This document shows, one piece after another, positions 1 through 9,442 of a stretch of 45,827 nucleotides of DNA. The DNA lies in assembly GCA_945864585.1 (NCBI GenBank), contig CAMBCF010000029.1, positions 1 through 45,827 on the forward strand. Reading direction: 5' to 3'. Origin of the DNA: Bordetella parapertussis. GTDB lineage: Bacteria; Pseudomonadota; Gammaproteobacteria; Burkholderiales; SG8-41. How positions within the stretch are numbered: the stretch's first letter is position 1; each line of letters opens with the position of its first letter. The notes under the pieces were generated by a model. It had not been told where the DNA came from. It saw nothing but the letters and a program-made list of their open reading frames with translations, and did not search any database. The translations under genes and the position numbers were made by a program.

Positions 1-753
1 ACGGGTGACGAGATGGTGGCGGCGATGGACAAGGTCGGCGTCGACGGCGCGATCTTCATCTCCGCCTTTTCCCTGTATCAGTACGACGCCAGCTATGCGG
101 TGGAAGTGCAACGCGCCCATCCCGGACGGCTCGCCATCGTCAAGCCGGTCAACCCGGATGATCCGGCGGTGGCCGATGTTATCGCCGAATGGAAGAAGAC
201 GCCGGGCACGGTCGGCATCCGCATCATGCTGAGGAAGGACGCAGGGCGCGACCCGGCTGACCCGGGCCTCGACCGGATCGCGCGCGCAGCCGTTCAGCAT
301 GACTTCCCGGTCAACCTGTCGTGCGCGGGCAACCTGGACGCGGTGCCGGCGCTGATCGACCGCCACCCCGACACGCGCTTCATCATCGACCACCTGGGCC
401 TTATGCAGCCCCGCACGCCGCCGGCCCCGCCGCAACCCTGGGCCGAGTTACCAAAGCTGCTGGACCTCGCCAGGCGCCCGAACGCGGTGGTCAAGGTCAG
501 CGGCGCCTGCACGCTGTCCAGGGAGCCGTATCCCTTCCCGGACCTCTGGGATCCACTCGCGCGCGTGTTCGACGCCTGGGGTTTCGACCGCTGCCTGTGG
601 GGCACCGACTGGACCCGCGCCTTCGCGGTCGTCAATTACGAACAGGCGGTCGAGCCCTTTCGCCTGACTGAGCGCCTGAGCGACAGTGAACGGGCGCTGC
701 TGATGGGCGGCGCGTGCGCCAAGGCCTATGGCTGGTCGCCGAACAAGGGCTAG
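1..753 (+). CDS. Amidohydrolase-2 family metal-dependent hydrolase, 5'-truncated by window edge
   Basis: The reading frame is open from base 1, so the N-terminus lies outside the window and 250 residues are visible. The protein has the C-terminal layout of the amidohydrolase-2 (ACMSD/LigI-like TIM barrel) family: an IIDHLG strand near residue 130, a KVSGA segment near residue 165 and a WGTDW strand near residue 202 that carries the late conserved Asp. Relatives hydrolyse lactones or decarboxylate small aromatic or dicarboxylic acids, and the substrate cannot be read from the sequence. It ends tail-to-tail with the next gene, with a 4-base overlap of the coding regions. The family call is firm; the function is open. 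Confidence 0.8.
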   Translation, partial: TGDEMVAAMDKVGVDGAIFISAFSLYQYDASYAVEVQRAHPGRLAIVKPVNPDDPAVADVIAEWKKTPGTVGIRIMLRKDAGRDPADPGLDRIARAAVQHDFPVNLSCAGNLDAVPALIDRHPDTRFIIDHLGLMQPRTPPAPPQPWAELPKLLDLARRPNAVVKVSGACTLSREPYPFPDLWDPLARVFDAWGFDRCLWGTDWTRAFAVVNYEQAVEPFRLTERLSDSERALLMGGACAKAYGWSPNKG

Positions 754-1775
754 GTCGTAGCGAACACAGGCATCACTTCGCGCGCGAAGCGGCGCAGGCT
801 GCGCCGGCCCCGTTCGCCGCCACCGGACCCACCGCCGTTTAGCAGCAGATAGCCGGCGCCGGCCTCGCGCAGAGACTGGATCTTGCGCGCGATTTCATCC
901 GGCGGGCCGTAGATCGCGCTGTTCAGGTTGATCTCGACTGGATCACCGTCCGCGCGATCCGGTCCGCCGAGCACCCTGCCGTCGGGTGTCGTCGCCAGCT
1001 TCAGTTGCCGCAGCCGGTTGGCCAGCCGTCGCTCCAGCGCTTCCTCGCGTTCGTGCGCATCGTCGGTAACGAAGAAGGCGCGGGTCACGCCGACGCGCAT
1101 CGGGTCCCATGGCTCGCCCTTCGCCTCCACAGTGTCGCGGAACATGGCGATGTTGCGCGCAACGTCGGCCGGCGATGAGTACTGGCCCAGCAGCAGATTG
1201 AAGCCGCGGCGGGCGACATCGCGAATCGAGCTTTCGCTGCCGGCGCCCATCCAGACCGCCGGGTGCGGTCTGCGGAACGAGGGCGGCTCGACGACGATGT
1301 TCTTGAAGGTCCAGTATTTTCCCTTGTGCGAGAAGGGTTTGTTCGACGTCCAGGCCTTCAGGATGACGTCGATCGATTCCTCGAATTTCTCCCGTGCCTC
1401 CTCCATGGGGAGATCGAAGCCGACGAATTCGTTGTAGCGGTAGCCGGTGCCGATACCGAAATCCAGCCGGCCTCCCGACAATAGATCGAGCGTCGCCGCC
1501 TGTTCCGCCAACAACACCGGGTTGTGCCAGGGCAACACCATCACCGCGGTGCCGAGCCGCAGTGATTTCGTGCGCGCGCCCAACCAGGTCAGCAGGTTCA
1601 GCGTAGCGGAAACCTGACCGTAGCCGGTGAAATGATGCTCCACGCAGAACGTGCTGCGAAAGCCCAGTGCCTCCGCCTCGACGTTGTACTCCATCCAGTC
1701 GTGGTAGCCCTCCGTGCTGTCAAACTCACCGCTGCCTCGCCGCGCCGACGCGCTGCCGAACAATCCAAACTGCAT
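750..1775 (-). CDS. LLM-class flavin-dependent oxidoreductase
   Basis: A 341-residue luciferase-like TIM-barrel monooxygenase or reductase. The start MQFGLFG is the usual first beta strand of the family. EHHF near residue 46 and LLSGGRLDFGIGTGY near residue 100 are typical flavin-binding landmarks. An AGGAG ribosome site lies just before the ATG. Family members use FMNH2 or F420H2, and the cofactor cannot be decided by eye. The 5' leader of this gene is related in sequence to the leader of the ketopantoate-reductase-like gene at 2885-3811, as described under the repeat at 1811-1890. A role in catabolism fits the neighbouring amidohydrolase, but no substrate is indicated. Confidence 0.85.
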   Translation of the reverse strand: MQFGLFGSASARRGSGEFDSTEGYHDWMEYNVEAEALGFRSTFCVEHHFTGYGQVSATLNLLTWLGARTKSLRLGTAVMVLPWHNPVLLAEQAATLDLLSGGRLDFGIGTGYRYNEFVGFDLPMEEAREKFEESIDVILKAWTSNKPFSHKGKYWTFKNIVVEPPSFRRPHPAVWMGAGSESSIRDVARRGFNLLLGQYSSPADVARNIAMFRDTVEAKGEPWDPMRVGVTRAFFVTDDAHEREEALERRLANRLRQLKLATTPDGRVLGGPDRADGDPVEINLNSAIYGPPDEIARKIQSLREAGAGYLLLNGGGSGGGERGRRSLRRFAREVMPVFATT

Positions 1776-1810
1776 GAAACTCTCCTCGTAACGTTAGCGG
1801 CACGCAAATT

Positions 1811-1890
1811 TTGCAATTTTTCCTGTGAAACACTGCTGCTTACTGGACGTGTCTTGGATGCCTTTGAACGCGGATCTGGTGCGCGAGCCT
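1811..1890. repeat. Decayed direct copy of the tRNA-Leu 3' end and flank
   Basis: This 80-base stretch aligns with 3852-3930. Exact shared blocks include ACTGGACGT, TTGGATG and TCTGGTGC, with roughly three quarters identity by eye. The second copy runs from the 3' end of the tRNA-Leu gene into its downstream flank. The first copy therefore looks like a worn attachment-site duplicate, and the two copies bracket the genes at 1910-3811. Confidence 0.65.
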
Positions 1891-1909
1891 GAAACATAAT
1901 CTCAGGACC

Positions 1910-2881
1910 TCACTCTGCCCGGCCGTTTAACCCCTGGTTTTTCGCCCGCCGCGGCCAGCGCTCTGCCATGAGTGGCAGCACCTCCTCCACCAACCGCTTG
2001 GTCTGCGTGTACATATCCTCGTCCCCATCCGCCGCCGGGCGCAGAATCAACTTGCATGCGTCATTCTCGACGTAGTGCGCGATCCGCTCGATGATCGCCT
2101 CGGCATCGCCGAAGGCGAAATGCGCGCCAGCGTCGCGTCCGGTGCGCGCCTTGTAGCGCTCCATCACCTTCGCCACGCCGGGATCATCCCGGTTACCAAA
2201 GCGATAGGCGAATGCAGCGCCGTAGTGATCCTCGTCGATCGAGCGGCCGGCCGTGGCGGCGGCGTCCTTGATCGCAGCAATGACCTGACCGACGGCCTCG
2301 GGCGTCTCGGATCCCGCCTGCCAGCCAGTGCCGTATTTGACCGTCCGCCGAACGGCCGCGTCCGACGATCCACCGATCCACATCGGCAGTTCGGTCTGCG
2401 CAGGCAGCGGCGAGATCGAGGCGTTCGTCAACCGGAAGTGCTTCCCGGCGTAGGTCAGCTTCTCGCCCTTCCACAGCCGGGAAATGATCTCCAGCGCCTC
2501 GTCGGTCTTGCGGCCGCGCGTGGTGGGGTCGAGGTGCATGGCAGCCCATTCCAGCCCGCGCGGGCTGCCGATGCCAAAGGCGGGCAGCATGCGGCCTTCG
2601 GACAGCACGTCAATGGTCGCGCATTGCTTGGCCAGTAGCAGCGGATCGCGCATTGCCACCGCGACGACGTTGACCCCGAACTTGATCCGTCGCGTGCGGC
2701 CGGCAACTGCGGCCAGGGCTGTCATACATTCCAGCACCGGGGTGCGGCTCACCAGGCGGTCGCTCTGCCAGATCGAGTCGACGCCGCCCTGCTCGCACAG
2801 ATCGACCCAACGCCAGAAGCCGGAGGTGGTCCGGAACGGGTATTCCATCAGGCCGATACCGGCGGCGATGGTGCGTGGCAT
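1910..2881 (-). CDS. LLM-class flavin- or F420-dependent oxidoreductase
   Basis: A 323-residue luciferase-like protein. Family marks are the N-terminal strand AAGIGLMEYP, the segment RIKFGVNVVAVAMRDP near residue 65, the strand DVLSEGRMLPAFGIGSP near residue 92 and the LPMWIGGSSDAAVRR strand near residue 165. The WIGG type is common among F420-associated members, but FMN is equally possible. It starts 3 bases after the stop of the ketopantoate-reductase-like gene, so the two are probably co-transcribed. It is only distantly similar to the LLM protein at 750-1775, so it is not a recent tandem copy. Confidence 0.83.
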   Translation of the reverse strand: MPRTIAAGIGLMEYPFRTTSGFWRWVDLCEQGGVDSIWQSDRLVSRTPVLECMTALAAVAGRTRRIKFGVNVVAVAMRDPLLLAKQCATIDVLSEGRMLPAFGIGSPRGLEWAAMHLDPTTRGRKTDEALEIISRLWKGEKLTYAGKHFRLTNASISPLPAQTELPMWIGGSSDAAVRRTVKYGTGWQAGSETPEAVGQVIAAIKDAAATAGRSIDEDHYGAAFAYRFGNRDDPGVAKVMERYKARTGRDAGAHFAFGDAEAIIERIAHYVENDACKLILRPAADGDEDMYTQTKRLVEEVLPLMAERWPRRAKNQGLNGRAE

Positions 2882-2884
2882 GAA

Positions 2885-3811
2885 TTATCCCGCTGGTGCC
2901 TTACCAGACAAAAACGGTTTCAACGCAGCCCAAATAAAATCATTCGCCGGCGTAGGGATGCCGTGTTCCCGTCCAAGCCCCCTGACTCGCCCGCCCAGCC
3001 ACGGCAACTCCAGGCGATTGCCCGCCACCAGATCGACAGCCATGGAGGGCATCACCATCGGTGGCGATGTTCGCGCGCGCGCGCGCCGCGCTTCTGCCTT
3101 CTCCACGGGGATCGAAATGCCGACTGCGCGCCCCACCGCAACAGCCTCGTTGAATACGGCGGTGTAGAGCGACCAGCAGTCATCGTCCTGTTGTACCACC
3201 CCCATGGGCGATCGGAGCAGTGAGCACAGTGAGCTGTTCGAAACCAATCCGATGAACTTGTCCCATAGCAGCATGGGGCCGTCGGTGCCGATTTCGACCG
3301 AAATACCCGCAGCCCCGAAGGTCTCCTTCACCTTAATCAGTCTGGCGGGTTCATGGCCTTGTGCCTCAGCCACCGTGATTCCGTACTGGGGATTTCTTTG
3401 ACGGATTACGCCGGGCTCCTCGATTGCGGCGTTCATTGACGCGGATCCGTAGACGACGTGCTCCCAGCCGAGGGTCTTGGCGAGTATCCCTGGGGCATCG
3501 ATACCGTTTTGGACAGGAATGACGATGGTGTCTTCCCCCAGCAGCGGCCGGAGCGTGGGCGCAATCGCTTCAACCGCCCACATCTTCGCGGTCACGATAA
3601 CGACGTCACAGGCGCCAATTGCACGCGGATCAAGCTCCGCTTGAATTTCAACGCTGAATCGACCGCTCGGGGCAATCAAAGCCAGGCCATTGCGCCTGAT
3701 CGCCGTCAAGTGTCGTTCGGTTACCAACAGACTGACATCGACTCCCGCCCGCCGCAACACTGCGGCAAGCAGGCCGCCTACGCCACCAGCGCCGACCACA
3801 CAAACCTTCAT
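2885..3811 (-). CDS. Ketopantoate reductase (PanE/ApbA) family protein
   Basis: A 308-residue NAD(P)-dependent 2-ketoacid reductase. The Rossmann motif VVGAGGVGGLLAAVLRRAG begins at residue 4. A Lys in TAKMWAVE near residue 76 and the C-terminal block with SPPMVMPSMAVDL and IPTPAND are the family's catalytic and substrate-binding landmarks. The start is supported by AAGGAG eight bases before the ATG. True PanE makes pantoate for coenzyme A. Here the gene sits next to LLM oxidoreductases downstream of a tRNA, so it is more likely a paralogue acting on another 2-oxoacid. The gene symbol is therefore left open. Confidence 0.82.
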   Translation of the reverse strand: MKVCVVGAGGVGGLLAAVLRRAGVDVSLLVTERHLTAIRRNGLALIAPSGRFSVEIQAELDPRAIGACDVVIVTAKMWAVEAIAPTLRPLLGEDTIVIPVQNGIDAPGILAKTLGWEHVVYGSASMNAAIEEPGVIRQRNPQYGITVAEAQGHEPARLIKVKETFGAAGISVEIGTDGPMLLWDKFIGLVSNSSLCSLLRSPMGVVQQDDDCWSLYTAVFNEAVAVGRAVGISIPVEKAEARRARARTSPPMVMPSMAVDLVAGNRLELPWLGGRVRGLGREHGIPTPANDFIWAALKPFLSGKAPAG

Positions 3812-3851
3812 AGAAAGTCTCCTTGAAATGACATAGCGGATTCTTCGATTT

Positions 3852-3930
3852 TTGCAATTTCTGCTATGAAAAACTGCGACTCACTGGACGTTATTGGATG
3901 TCTTGGAATGCGGGTCTGGTGCCGGGAGCC
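3852..3930. repeat. tRNA-Leu 3' end and flank, second copy of direct repeat
   Basis: This is the partner of 1811-1890. On the minus strand it runs from the last tRNA bases through a flank with three spaced TCCA-type motifs, of the kind often found beside integrase attachment sites in tRNA-Leu genes. It then reaches the leader of the gene at 2885-3811. No integrase gene is present in the window. Confidence 0.6.
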
Positions 3931-4003
3931 GGAATCGAACCGGCACGCTGTTGCCAGCGCGGGATTTTGAGTCCCGTGCGTCTACCAATTCCGCCATCCC
4001 GGC
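3917..4003 (-). tRNA. tRNA-Leu (anticodon CAA)
   Basis: On the minus strand the 87-base gene begins GCCGGGA, pairs with TCCCGGC at its 3' end and encodes the terminal CCA. The anticodon stem CGGGA/TCCCG encloses the loop CTCAAAA, giving anticodon CAA, which reads UUG. The long variable arm of a class II tRNA (GCTGGCAACAGC) and a standard T-arm GGTTCGATTCC are present. The gene marks the border between accessory genes on the left and the housekeeping block on the right. Confidence 0.97.
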
Positions 4004-4087
4004 AAGGGAAGCCAACGGGAACAATTGGGAGGCACGGATTATAGCGCCGACCGCAGGCAATCGCCACTGCGGGGCAAACCCGCCACG

Positions 4088-4093
4088 TATAAT
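4088..4093 (+). promoter_or_regulatory. Candidate -10 box (TATAAT) just before queA
   Basis: A perfect TATAAT lies seven bases before the queA ATG, and no convincing -35 box is visible upstream. If it is used, transcription would begin at or beside the ATG, giving a leaderless mRNA. No Shine-Dalgarno sequence is seen before this ATG. Confidence 0.35.
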
Positions 4094-4100
4094 ACGCCCG

Positions 4101-5132
4101 ATGTTTCTGCAAGATTTTGATTTTAAGCTGCCGGCGGAATTGATTGCGCAGGCGCCGGTAGCAGCGCGCACGGCGAGCCGATTGCTGCGCCTGGATGGCG
4201 TCAGTGGTGCGTGCAGCGATGGCCAATTTACGCAGTTGCCGAGTTATGTGGCGCGCGGTGACGTGATGATATTCAACGACACCCGCGTGATCAAGGCGCG
4301 TCTCGGCGGGGCCAAGGACAGCGGCGGCAGAGTTGAAGTGCTGATCGAGCGTGTGCTGGCAGGCGACCGCGCGCTGGCGCAGGTGCGCGCGAGCAAATCG
4401 CCGCGCGCCGGGAGCCGGCTATTGCTTGCCGGCGCTGTTATGGCCAGCGTGCTGGGCCGGCACAATGAATTTTTCGAGCTGCGATTCGAAAATTGCACGG
4501 ATATTTTTGCGTTGCTGGATCTGCATGGCTCGCTGCCGCTGCCGCCTTACATCACGCATGCCGCGGATGCGGTGGACGAGGCGCGCTATCAAACCGTTTA
4601 CGCGCGCACACCCGGTGCGGTGGCCGCGCCTACCGCAGGCCTGCATTTTGATCGCGCGATGCTGCAAGCGCTGAGCGGGCAGGGTGTGGTCATCGCACAC
4701 GTGACTCTGCACGTGGGTGCGGGCACTTTTCAACCGGTGCGGGTTCGCGATTTGCGCGATCATCAGATGCACAGCGAGTGGTACCAGGTGCCGCCCGCCA
4801 CGGTGGATGCGATAGAGGCGGCGCGTGCGCGCGGTTCACGTGTGATGGCGGTGGGCACCACCAGCTTGCGCGCGCTGGAGGCGGCCGCTGCGGGCGGTCA
4901 ACTGAAAGCGGGCGCCGACGACACACGGCTGTTTATCACCCCGGGCTACACCTTCAAGATTGTCGACCGGCTGCTCACCAACTTTCATTTGCCCAAATCG
5001 ACGCTGCTGATGCTGGTGTCGGCGTTTGCGGGCGTGGATAATGTGCGCCGCGCTTACCAGCACGCGATAGCCCGGCGCTATCGTTTTTTCAGCTATGGTG
5101 ACGCCATGCTGATCGAAAGAAATTCCCCGTGA
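4101..5132 (+). CDS. queA: tRNA preQ1(34) S-adenosylmethionine ribosyltransferase-isomerase QueA
   Basis: A 343-residue enzyme that transfers and isomerises the ribosyl group of SAM onto preQ1 in tRNA, forming epoxyqueuosine, the penultimate step of queuosine synthesis. The start [16 protein letters not shown] matches the family N-terminus. [14 protein letters not shown] near residue 55, the PTAGLHF block near residue 175 and the C-terminal [19 protein letters not shown] are strong signatures. The frame stays open upstream across the tRNA, but homology places the start here. It overlaps the next gene by four bases and is followed by tgt, the usual arrangement. Length is normal for the family. 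Confidence 0.97.
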   Translation: MFLQDFDFKLPAELIAQAPVAARTASRLLRLDGVSGACSDGQFTQLPSYVARGDVMIFNDTRVIKARLGGAKDSGGRVEVLIERVLAGDRALAQVRASKSPRAGSRLLLAGAVMASVLGRHNEFFELRFENCTDIFALLDLHGSLPLPPYITHAADAVDEARYQTVYARTPGAVAAPTAGLHFDRAMLQALSGQGVVIAHVTLHVGAGTFQPVRVRDLRDHQMHSEWYQVPPATVDAIEAARARGSRVMAVGTTSLRALEAAAAGGQLKAGADDTRLFITPGYTFKIVDRLLTNFHLPKSTLLMLVSAFAGVDNVRRAYQHAIARRYRFFSYGDAMLIERNSP

Positions 5133-5587
5133 CACGAAAACAGCCAGAGCCGCGCGACGCCTACCGGCACTTCGTCACCATCACCACGCGCTGGATGGAC
5201 AACGATGTTTACCGGCACGTGAACAACGTTGTTTATTATTCGTTTTTCGATACCGCAGTCAATGAATACATGATGCGCCAGGGCGTGCTCGATCTGGAGG
5301 CTTCGCTGGTGGTGTGTCTGGTGGTGGACACCGGCTGCCAGTTTTTCAGCCCGCTTGCGTTTCCGGATGTGGTGCATTGCGGCTTGCGGGTTGCGCATCT
5401 GGGCAATAGCAGCGTGCGTTTCGAGATCGGTATTTTTCGCAACGACGAGCCGCTGGCCGCGGCGCAGGGCCACTTTGTGCATGTAGCGTGCGACCGGCAC
5501 ACGCAGCGCCCGCTGGCGATGCCCGCCGACATGCGCCGCGCGCTGGAAGCGCTGCGCACGCAATCGCCATCAGCACCTTCCGCGTGA
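5129..5587 (+). CDS. Acyl-CoA thioesterase, 4HBT hotdog family (YbgC/FadM-like)
   Basis: A 152-residue hotdog-fold thioesterase that probably hydrolyses acyl-CoA in the cytoplasm. Residues 20-40, with [20 protein letters not shown], carry the family motif: Asp followed by H-V-N-N and a Tyr-Tyr-Phe helix. The start is GTG at a GTGA overlap with the queA stop, indicating translational coupling. A purine-rich GAAAGAAA stretch precedes it. The next in-frame ATG would remove part of the catalytic motif. Insertion of a thioesterase between queA and tgt is unusual compared with E. coli. The physiological acyl-CoA is unknown. Confidence 0.87.
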   Translation: MTRKQPEPRDAYRHFVTITTRWMDNDVYRHVNNVVYYSFFDTAVNEYMMRQGVLDLEASLVVCLVVDTGCQFFSPLAFPDVVHCGLRVAHLGNSSVRFEIGIFRNDEPLAAAQGHFVHVACDRHTQRPLAMPADMRRALEALRTQSPSAPSA

Positions 5588-5635
5588 ATATCGCGTGTCC
5601 CCTCACCCCTGGATCAAGTCCGGGGCAGGCTCTAA

Positions 5636-6805
<1,170 letters not shown>

Positions 6806-6886
6806 AATGCCCAAGTTTTGGCGCACCTGGCTGTTAATGTGATTTGATTGCACCTGATCAGTCTGAACCACAAATTCAACATCTTC

Positions 6887-6945
6887 CCTCACCCCTAGCC
6901 CCTCGCCTCCGGGAGAGGGTGGCGCGCAGCGCCGGGTGCGGGAGG
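6887..6945. repeat. GC-rich REP-like element between tgt and yajC
   Basis: The sequence starts CCCTCACCCCTAGCCCCTCG and folds through CTCCGGGAG, then continues with GGCGCGCAGCGCCGG, a second small hairpin. It is of the same style as the hairpins at 5636, 35398, 39888 and 43558. The rest of the 244-base gap shows no gene. A GGGGGAG ribosome site for yajC sits at its end. Confidence 0.55.
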
Positions 6946-7049
6946 TTTTTGACTTTTCGTTCAAGCTGAATGTTTGCACTTGAATTCTCGATCGGTGCCG
7001 CAATCTGACCACCATAAGTTTTTCGAGGGTTTCCGGGGGAGTTTCAGCT

Positions 7050-7376
7050 ATGTTTATCAGTCAGGCTTGGGCTCAAAGCAGCGGCCAGACGGCGGGCGGC
7101 GGCATCGAAAGCATGGTGCTCATCGTGTTGATGTTCGGCGTGCTGTATTTCATGATGATCCGTCCGCAAATGAAGCGCGCCAAAGAGCACAAGGCGATGA
7201 TCGAAGCGCTGCAAAAAGGCGATGAGGTGGTCAGCGGCGGCGGCATTCTGGGCCGTGTAACCAAAATCAGCGAAGCCTACGTGACACTTGAAGTCGCGCA
7301 GGGGGTGGAGATGGTGCTGCAGCGTTCTGCCGTTCAGGTGGTGCTGCCCAAGGGTACGCTCAAGAATATCTCGTGA
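7050..7376 (+). CDS. yajC: Preprotein translocase subunit YajC
   Basis: A 108-residue inner-membrane protein of the SecDF-YajC complex that assists Sec-dependent export. It has a single N-terminal membrane segment (about residues 19-37, MVLIVLMFGVLYFMMIRPQ) with the signature RPQ-K at its cytoplasmic end. The soluble part has EALQKGDEVVSGGGILGRV near residue 52, typical of the family. A GGGGGAG ribosome site precedes the ATG. It lies directly upstream of secD and secF. The stop codon falls inside the left arm of a heptamer hairpin that fills the gap to secD. Confidence 0.97.
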   Translation: MFISQAWAQSSGQTAGGGIESMVLIVLMFGVLYFMMIRPQMKRAKEHKAMIEALQKGDEVVSGGGILGRVTKISEAYVTLEVAQGVEMVLQRSAVQVVLPKGTLKNIS

Positions 7377-7452
7377 GGCGTAAGGTGTGAGGGGTGAGGC
7401 GCGGTCACGCGCAATCCCTGCGCCTCGCGCCTCACTTCCCTTACGCCTCACG
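7372..7452. repeat. Heptamer-repeat hairpin between yajC and secD
   Basis: The left side is built of heptamers (CGTGAGG, CGTAAGG, TGTGAGG, GGTGAGG). The outer 14-base arms at 7372-7385 and 7439-7452 are perfectly complementary. An inner pair, GTGAGGCGCG with CGCGCCTCAC, extends the fold. It ends six bases before the secD ATG and leaves no room for a normal ribosome-binding site. Confidence 0.75.
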
Positions 7453-7457
7453 AAAAA

Positions 7458-9374
7458 ATGAACCGCTACCCCCTCTGGAAATACATCCTGATCGCCGTTT
7501 TGCTGGTGATGGGGTTCCTCTACACAATACCCAATTTCTACGGCGAGTCGCCTGCGGTGCAGGTATCGCCGCTCAAGCCCACGGTGAAGATCGATGCCAC
7601 ACTGCTGGGCCGCGTTGAAGACGCGCTGACCCAAGGCGGCTTCAAACCCGAAGGCTTGATGCAGGATCAAACCGGTATCAAGGCGCGCTTTGGCGACACC
7701 GATACGCAGTTAAAAGCCAAGGAACTGCTGCAGTCAAAATTAGGCGAAGACTACGTGGTCGCGCTCAACCTGCTGTCGCGCAGCCCGCAGTGGCTGGCGT
7801 CGATAGGCGCGCTGCCGATGTACCTGGGGCTGGATTTGCGCGGCGGCGTGCATTTTCTGCTGCAGGTGGACATGAAGGCCGCGCTCAACAAAAAAATCGA
7901 CACCACGGTGGGCGATATCCGCGGCGCCCTGCGCGATAAAAAAATTCAATATAGCGGTGTGACGCGCGATAAAGACAGCGTGGTGGTGCGGTTTCGCGAC
8001 AAGGCGACACAGAGCAAAGGGTTGGCCGAAATCGAAAAGGCGTTTCCCGATCTGGAATTGAAAACGCAGGATGACAATGCCGAATTCAGGATCAATGCCA
8101 GGCTCAAGCTCGAGGCCGTTACCCGTACGCAGGAATTCGCGCTGCAGCAGAACATCACCACCTTGCGCAATCGCGTCAACGAACTGGGCGTGGCCGAACC
8201 GATCATCCAGCAGCAGGGCGCCGACCGGGTGGTGGTGCAACTGCCCGGGGTGCAGGACACCACCCGCGCGAAAGACATTTTGGGCCGCACCGCGACGCTG
8301 GAAATACGCATGGTCGAGGCGCACGGCAGCGATCCTGCCGGGCGCAACTACGATCCGCAAAAAATCGAGCTGGCGATCAAAGGGCAGGTGCCGTTCGGCA
8401 CCGAGCTGCATTATTCGCAGCGCGACAGCGGCAAGGAAGCGCTGCTGTTAAGCAAGCAAGTGGTGATCACCGGCGAACGTTTGACCGACGCCTCGCCGGG
8501 CTTTGATTCCACCAGCAACACGCCGATTGTGAGCGTGACGGTTGACGGGCAGGGCGCGCGCGTGATCCAGCAGGTGACGCGCGAGGGCGTCAAGCGCCGC
8601 ATGGCGATATTACTGATCGACCGCGGTAAACCCGAAGTGCTGACCGCGCCGGTGATTCAGTCCGAGCTTGGCGCGCGCTTCCAGATTACCGGTTTCAAGA
8701 CCACCACCGAGACCAAGGATTTGTCATTGCTGCTGCGCGCGGGTGCGCTGGCGGCGCCGATGGAAATTGTGGAAGAGCGCACGGTCGGGCCTTCGCTGGG
8801 TGCGGAAAACATCAAGATCGGTTTCCAGTCGATGTGGTACGGGTTTGCCGCGATTGCGCTGTTCATGATCGTTTATTACATGTTGTTCGGTGTGATATCG
8901 ATTGTGGCTCTTTCATGTAACCTATTGTTTTTAATAGCATTATTGTCAATGCTGCAGGCGACGCTGACATTGCCCGGCATAGCCGCCATAGCACTCGCAT
9001 TGGGCATGGCGATTGACGCCAACGTGCTGATCAACGAACGCGTGCGCGAGGAACTGCGCAACGGCAACACGCCGCAGGCTGCGATCTACGCCGGTTATGA
9101 CCGCGCGTGGGGCACCATTTTTGATTCCAATGTCACCACCTTGATTGCGGGTATTGCGCTGTTCGCGTTCGGGTCCGGACCGGTGAAAGGGTTTGCGGTG
9201 GTGCATTGTCTGGGCATATTGACCTCGATGTTCAGCGCGGTGATGTTGTCGCGCGCGCTGGTCAACTTGTGGTACGGCACGCGGCGCAAGCTGGAAAGCG
9301 TGTCGATTGGGCAGTTGTGGAAACCCAGCGATGACAAGGATGACAAAGATAAGAAGGACAAGGATAAAAAGTAA
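7458..9374 (+). CDS. secD: Protein translocase subunit SecD
   Basis: A 638-residue inner-membrane RND-type protein that, with SecF, uses the proton motive force to pull exported proteins through SecYEG. The first membrane helix is at about residues 8-25. The motif LGLDLRGGVHFLLQVDM is near residue 122, followed by the large periplasmic P1 region. Five C-terminal membrane helices begin near residue 460, with LALGMAIDANVLINERVREE in the RND core near residue 510. The C-terminus is a run of Asp and Lys. Length is slightly above the E. coli protein. The start lies against a hairpin arm and has no visible Shine-Dalgarno sequence. Confidence 0.98.
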   Translation: MNRYPLWKYILIAVLLVMGFLYTIPNFYGESPAVQVSPLKPTVKIDATLLGRVEDALTQGGFKPEGLMQDQTGIKARFGDTDTQLKAKELLQSKLGEDYVVALNLLSRSPQWLASIGALPMYLGLDLRGGVHFLLQVDMKAALNKKIDTTVGDIRGALRDKKIQYSGVTRDKDSVVVRFRDKATQSKGLAEIEKAFPDLELKTQDDNAEFRINARLKLEAVTRTQEFALQQNITTLRNRVNELGVAEPIIQQQGADRVVVQLPGVQDTTRAKDILGRTATLEIRMVEAHGSDPAGRNYDPQKIELAIKGQVPFGTELHYSQRDSGKEALLLSKQVVITGERLTDASPGFDSTSNTPIVSVTVDGQGARVIQQVTREGVKRRMAILLIDRGKPEVLTAPVIQSELGARFQITGFKTTTETKDLSLLLRAGALAAPMEIVEERTVGPSLGAENIKIGFQSMWYGFAAIALFMIVYYMLFGVISIVALSCNLLFLIALLSMLQATLTLPGIAAIALALGMAIDANVLINERVREELRNGNTPQAAIYAGYDRAWGTIFDSNVTTLIAGIALFAFGSGPVKGFAVVHCLGILTSMFSAVMLSRALVNLWYGTRRKLESVSIGQLWKPSDDKDDKDKKDKDKK

Positions 9375-9397
9375 CAGGTGAATAACCATTCGCGTTC

Positions 9398-9432
9398 CCT
9401 TCACCCTTGACCCTTCACCCTTCACTTTTCAC
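9398..9432. repeat. Tandem heptamers between secD and secF
   Basis: Five consecutive 7-base units: CCTTCAC, CCTTGAC, CCTTCAC, CCTTCAC and TTTTCAC. They end 10 bases before the secF ATG, just ahead of its GGAA ribosome site. The same heptamer family occurs at 7372, 10381 and 20152. Confidence 0.8.
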
Positions 9433-9442
9433 GGAACTACAA

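Noticed and set aside
2885-3811. Assignment as the biosynthetic panE gene
   Set aside because: The family is right, but it has many paralogues and the neighbours are LLM oxidoreductases rather than pantothenate genes.
3894-4100. Extended N-terminus of QueA
   Set aside because: The extension would translate the tRNA-Leu region in antisense; QueA homology begins at 4101.
9407-9442. Earlier TTG start for SecF
   Set aside because: It would translate the heptamer repeats; homology and ribosome site support 9443.
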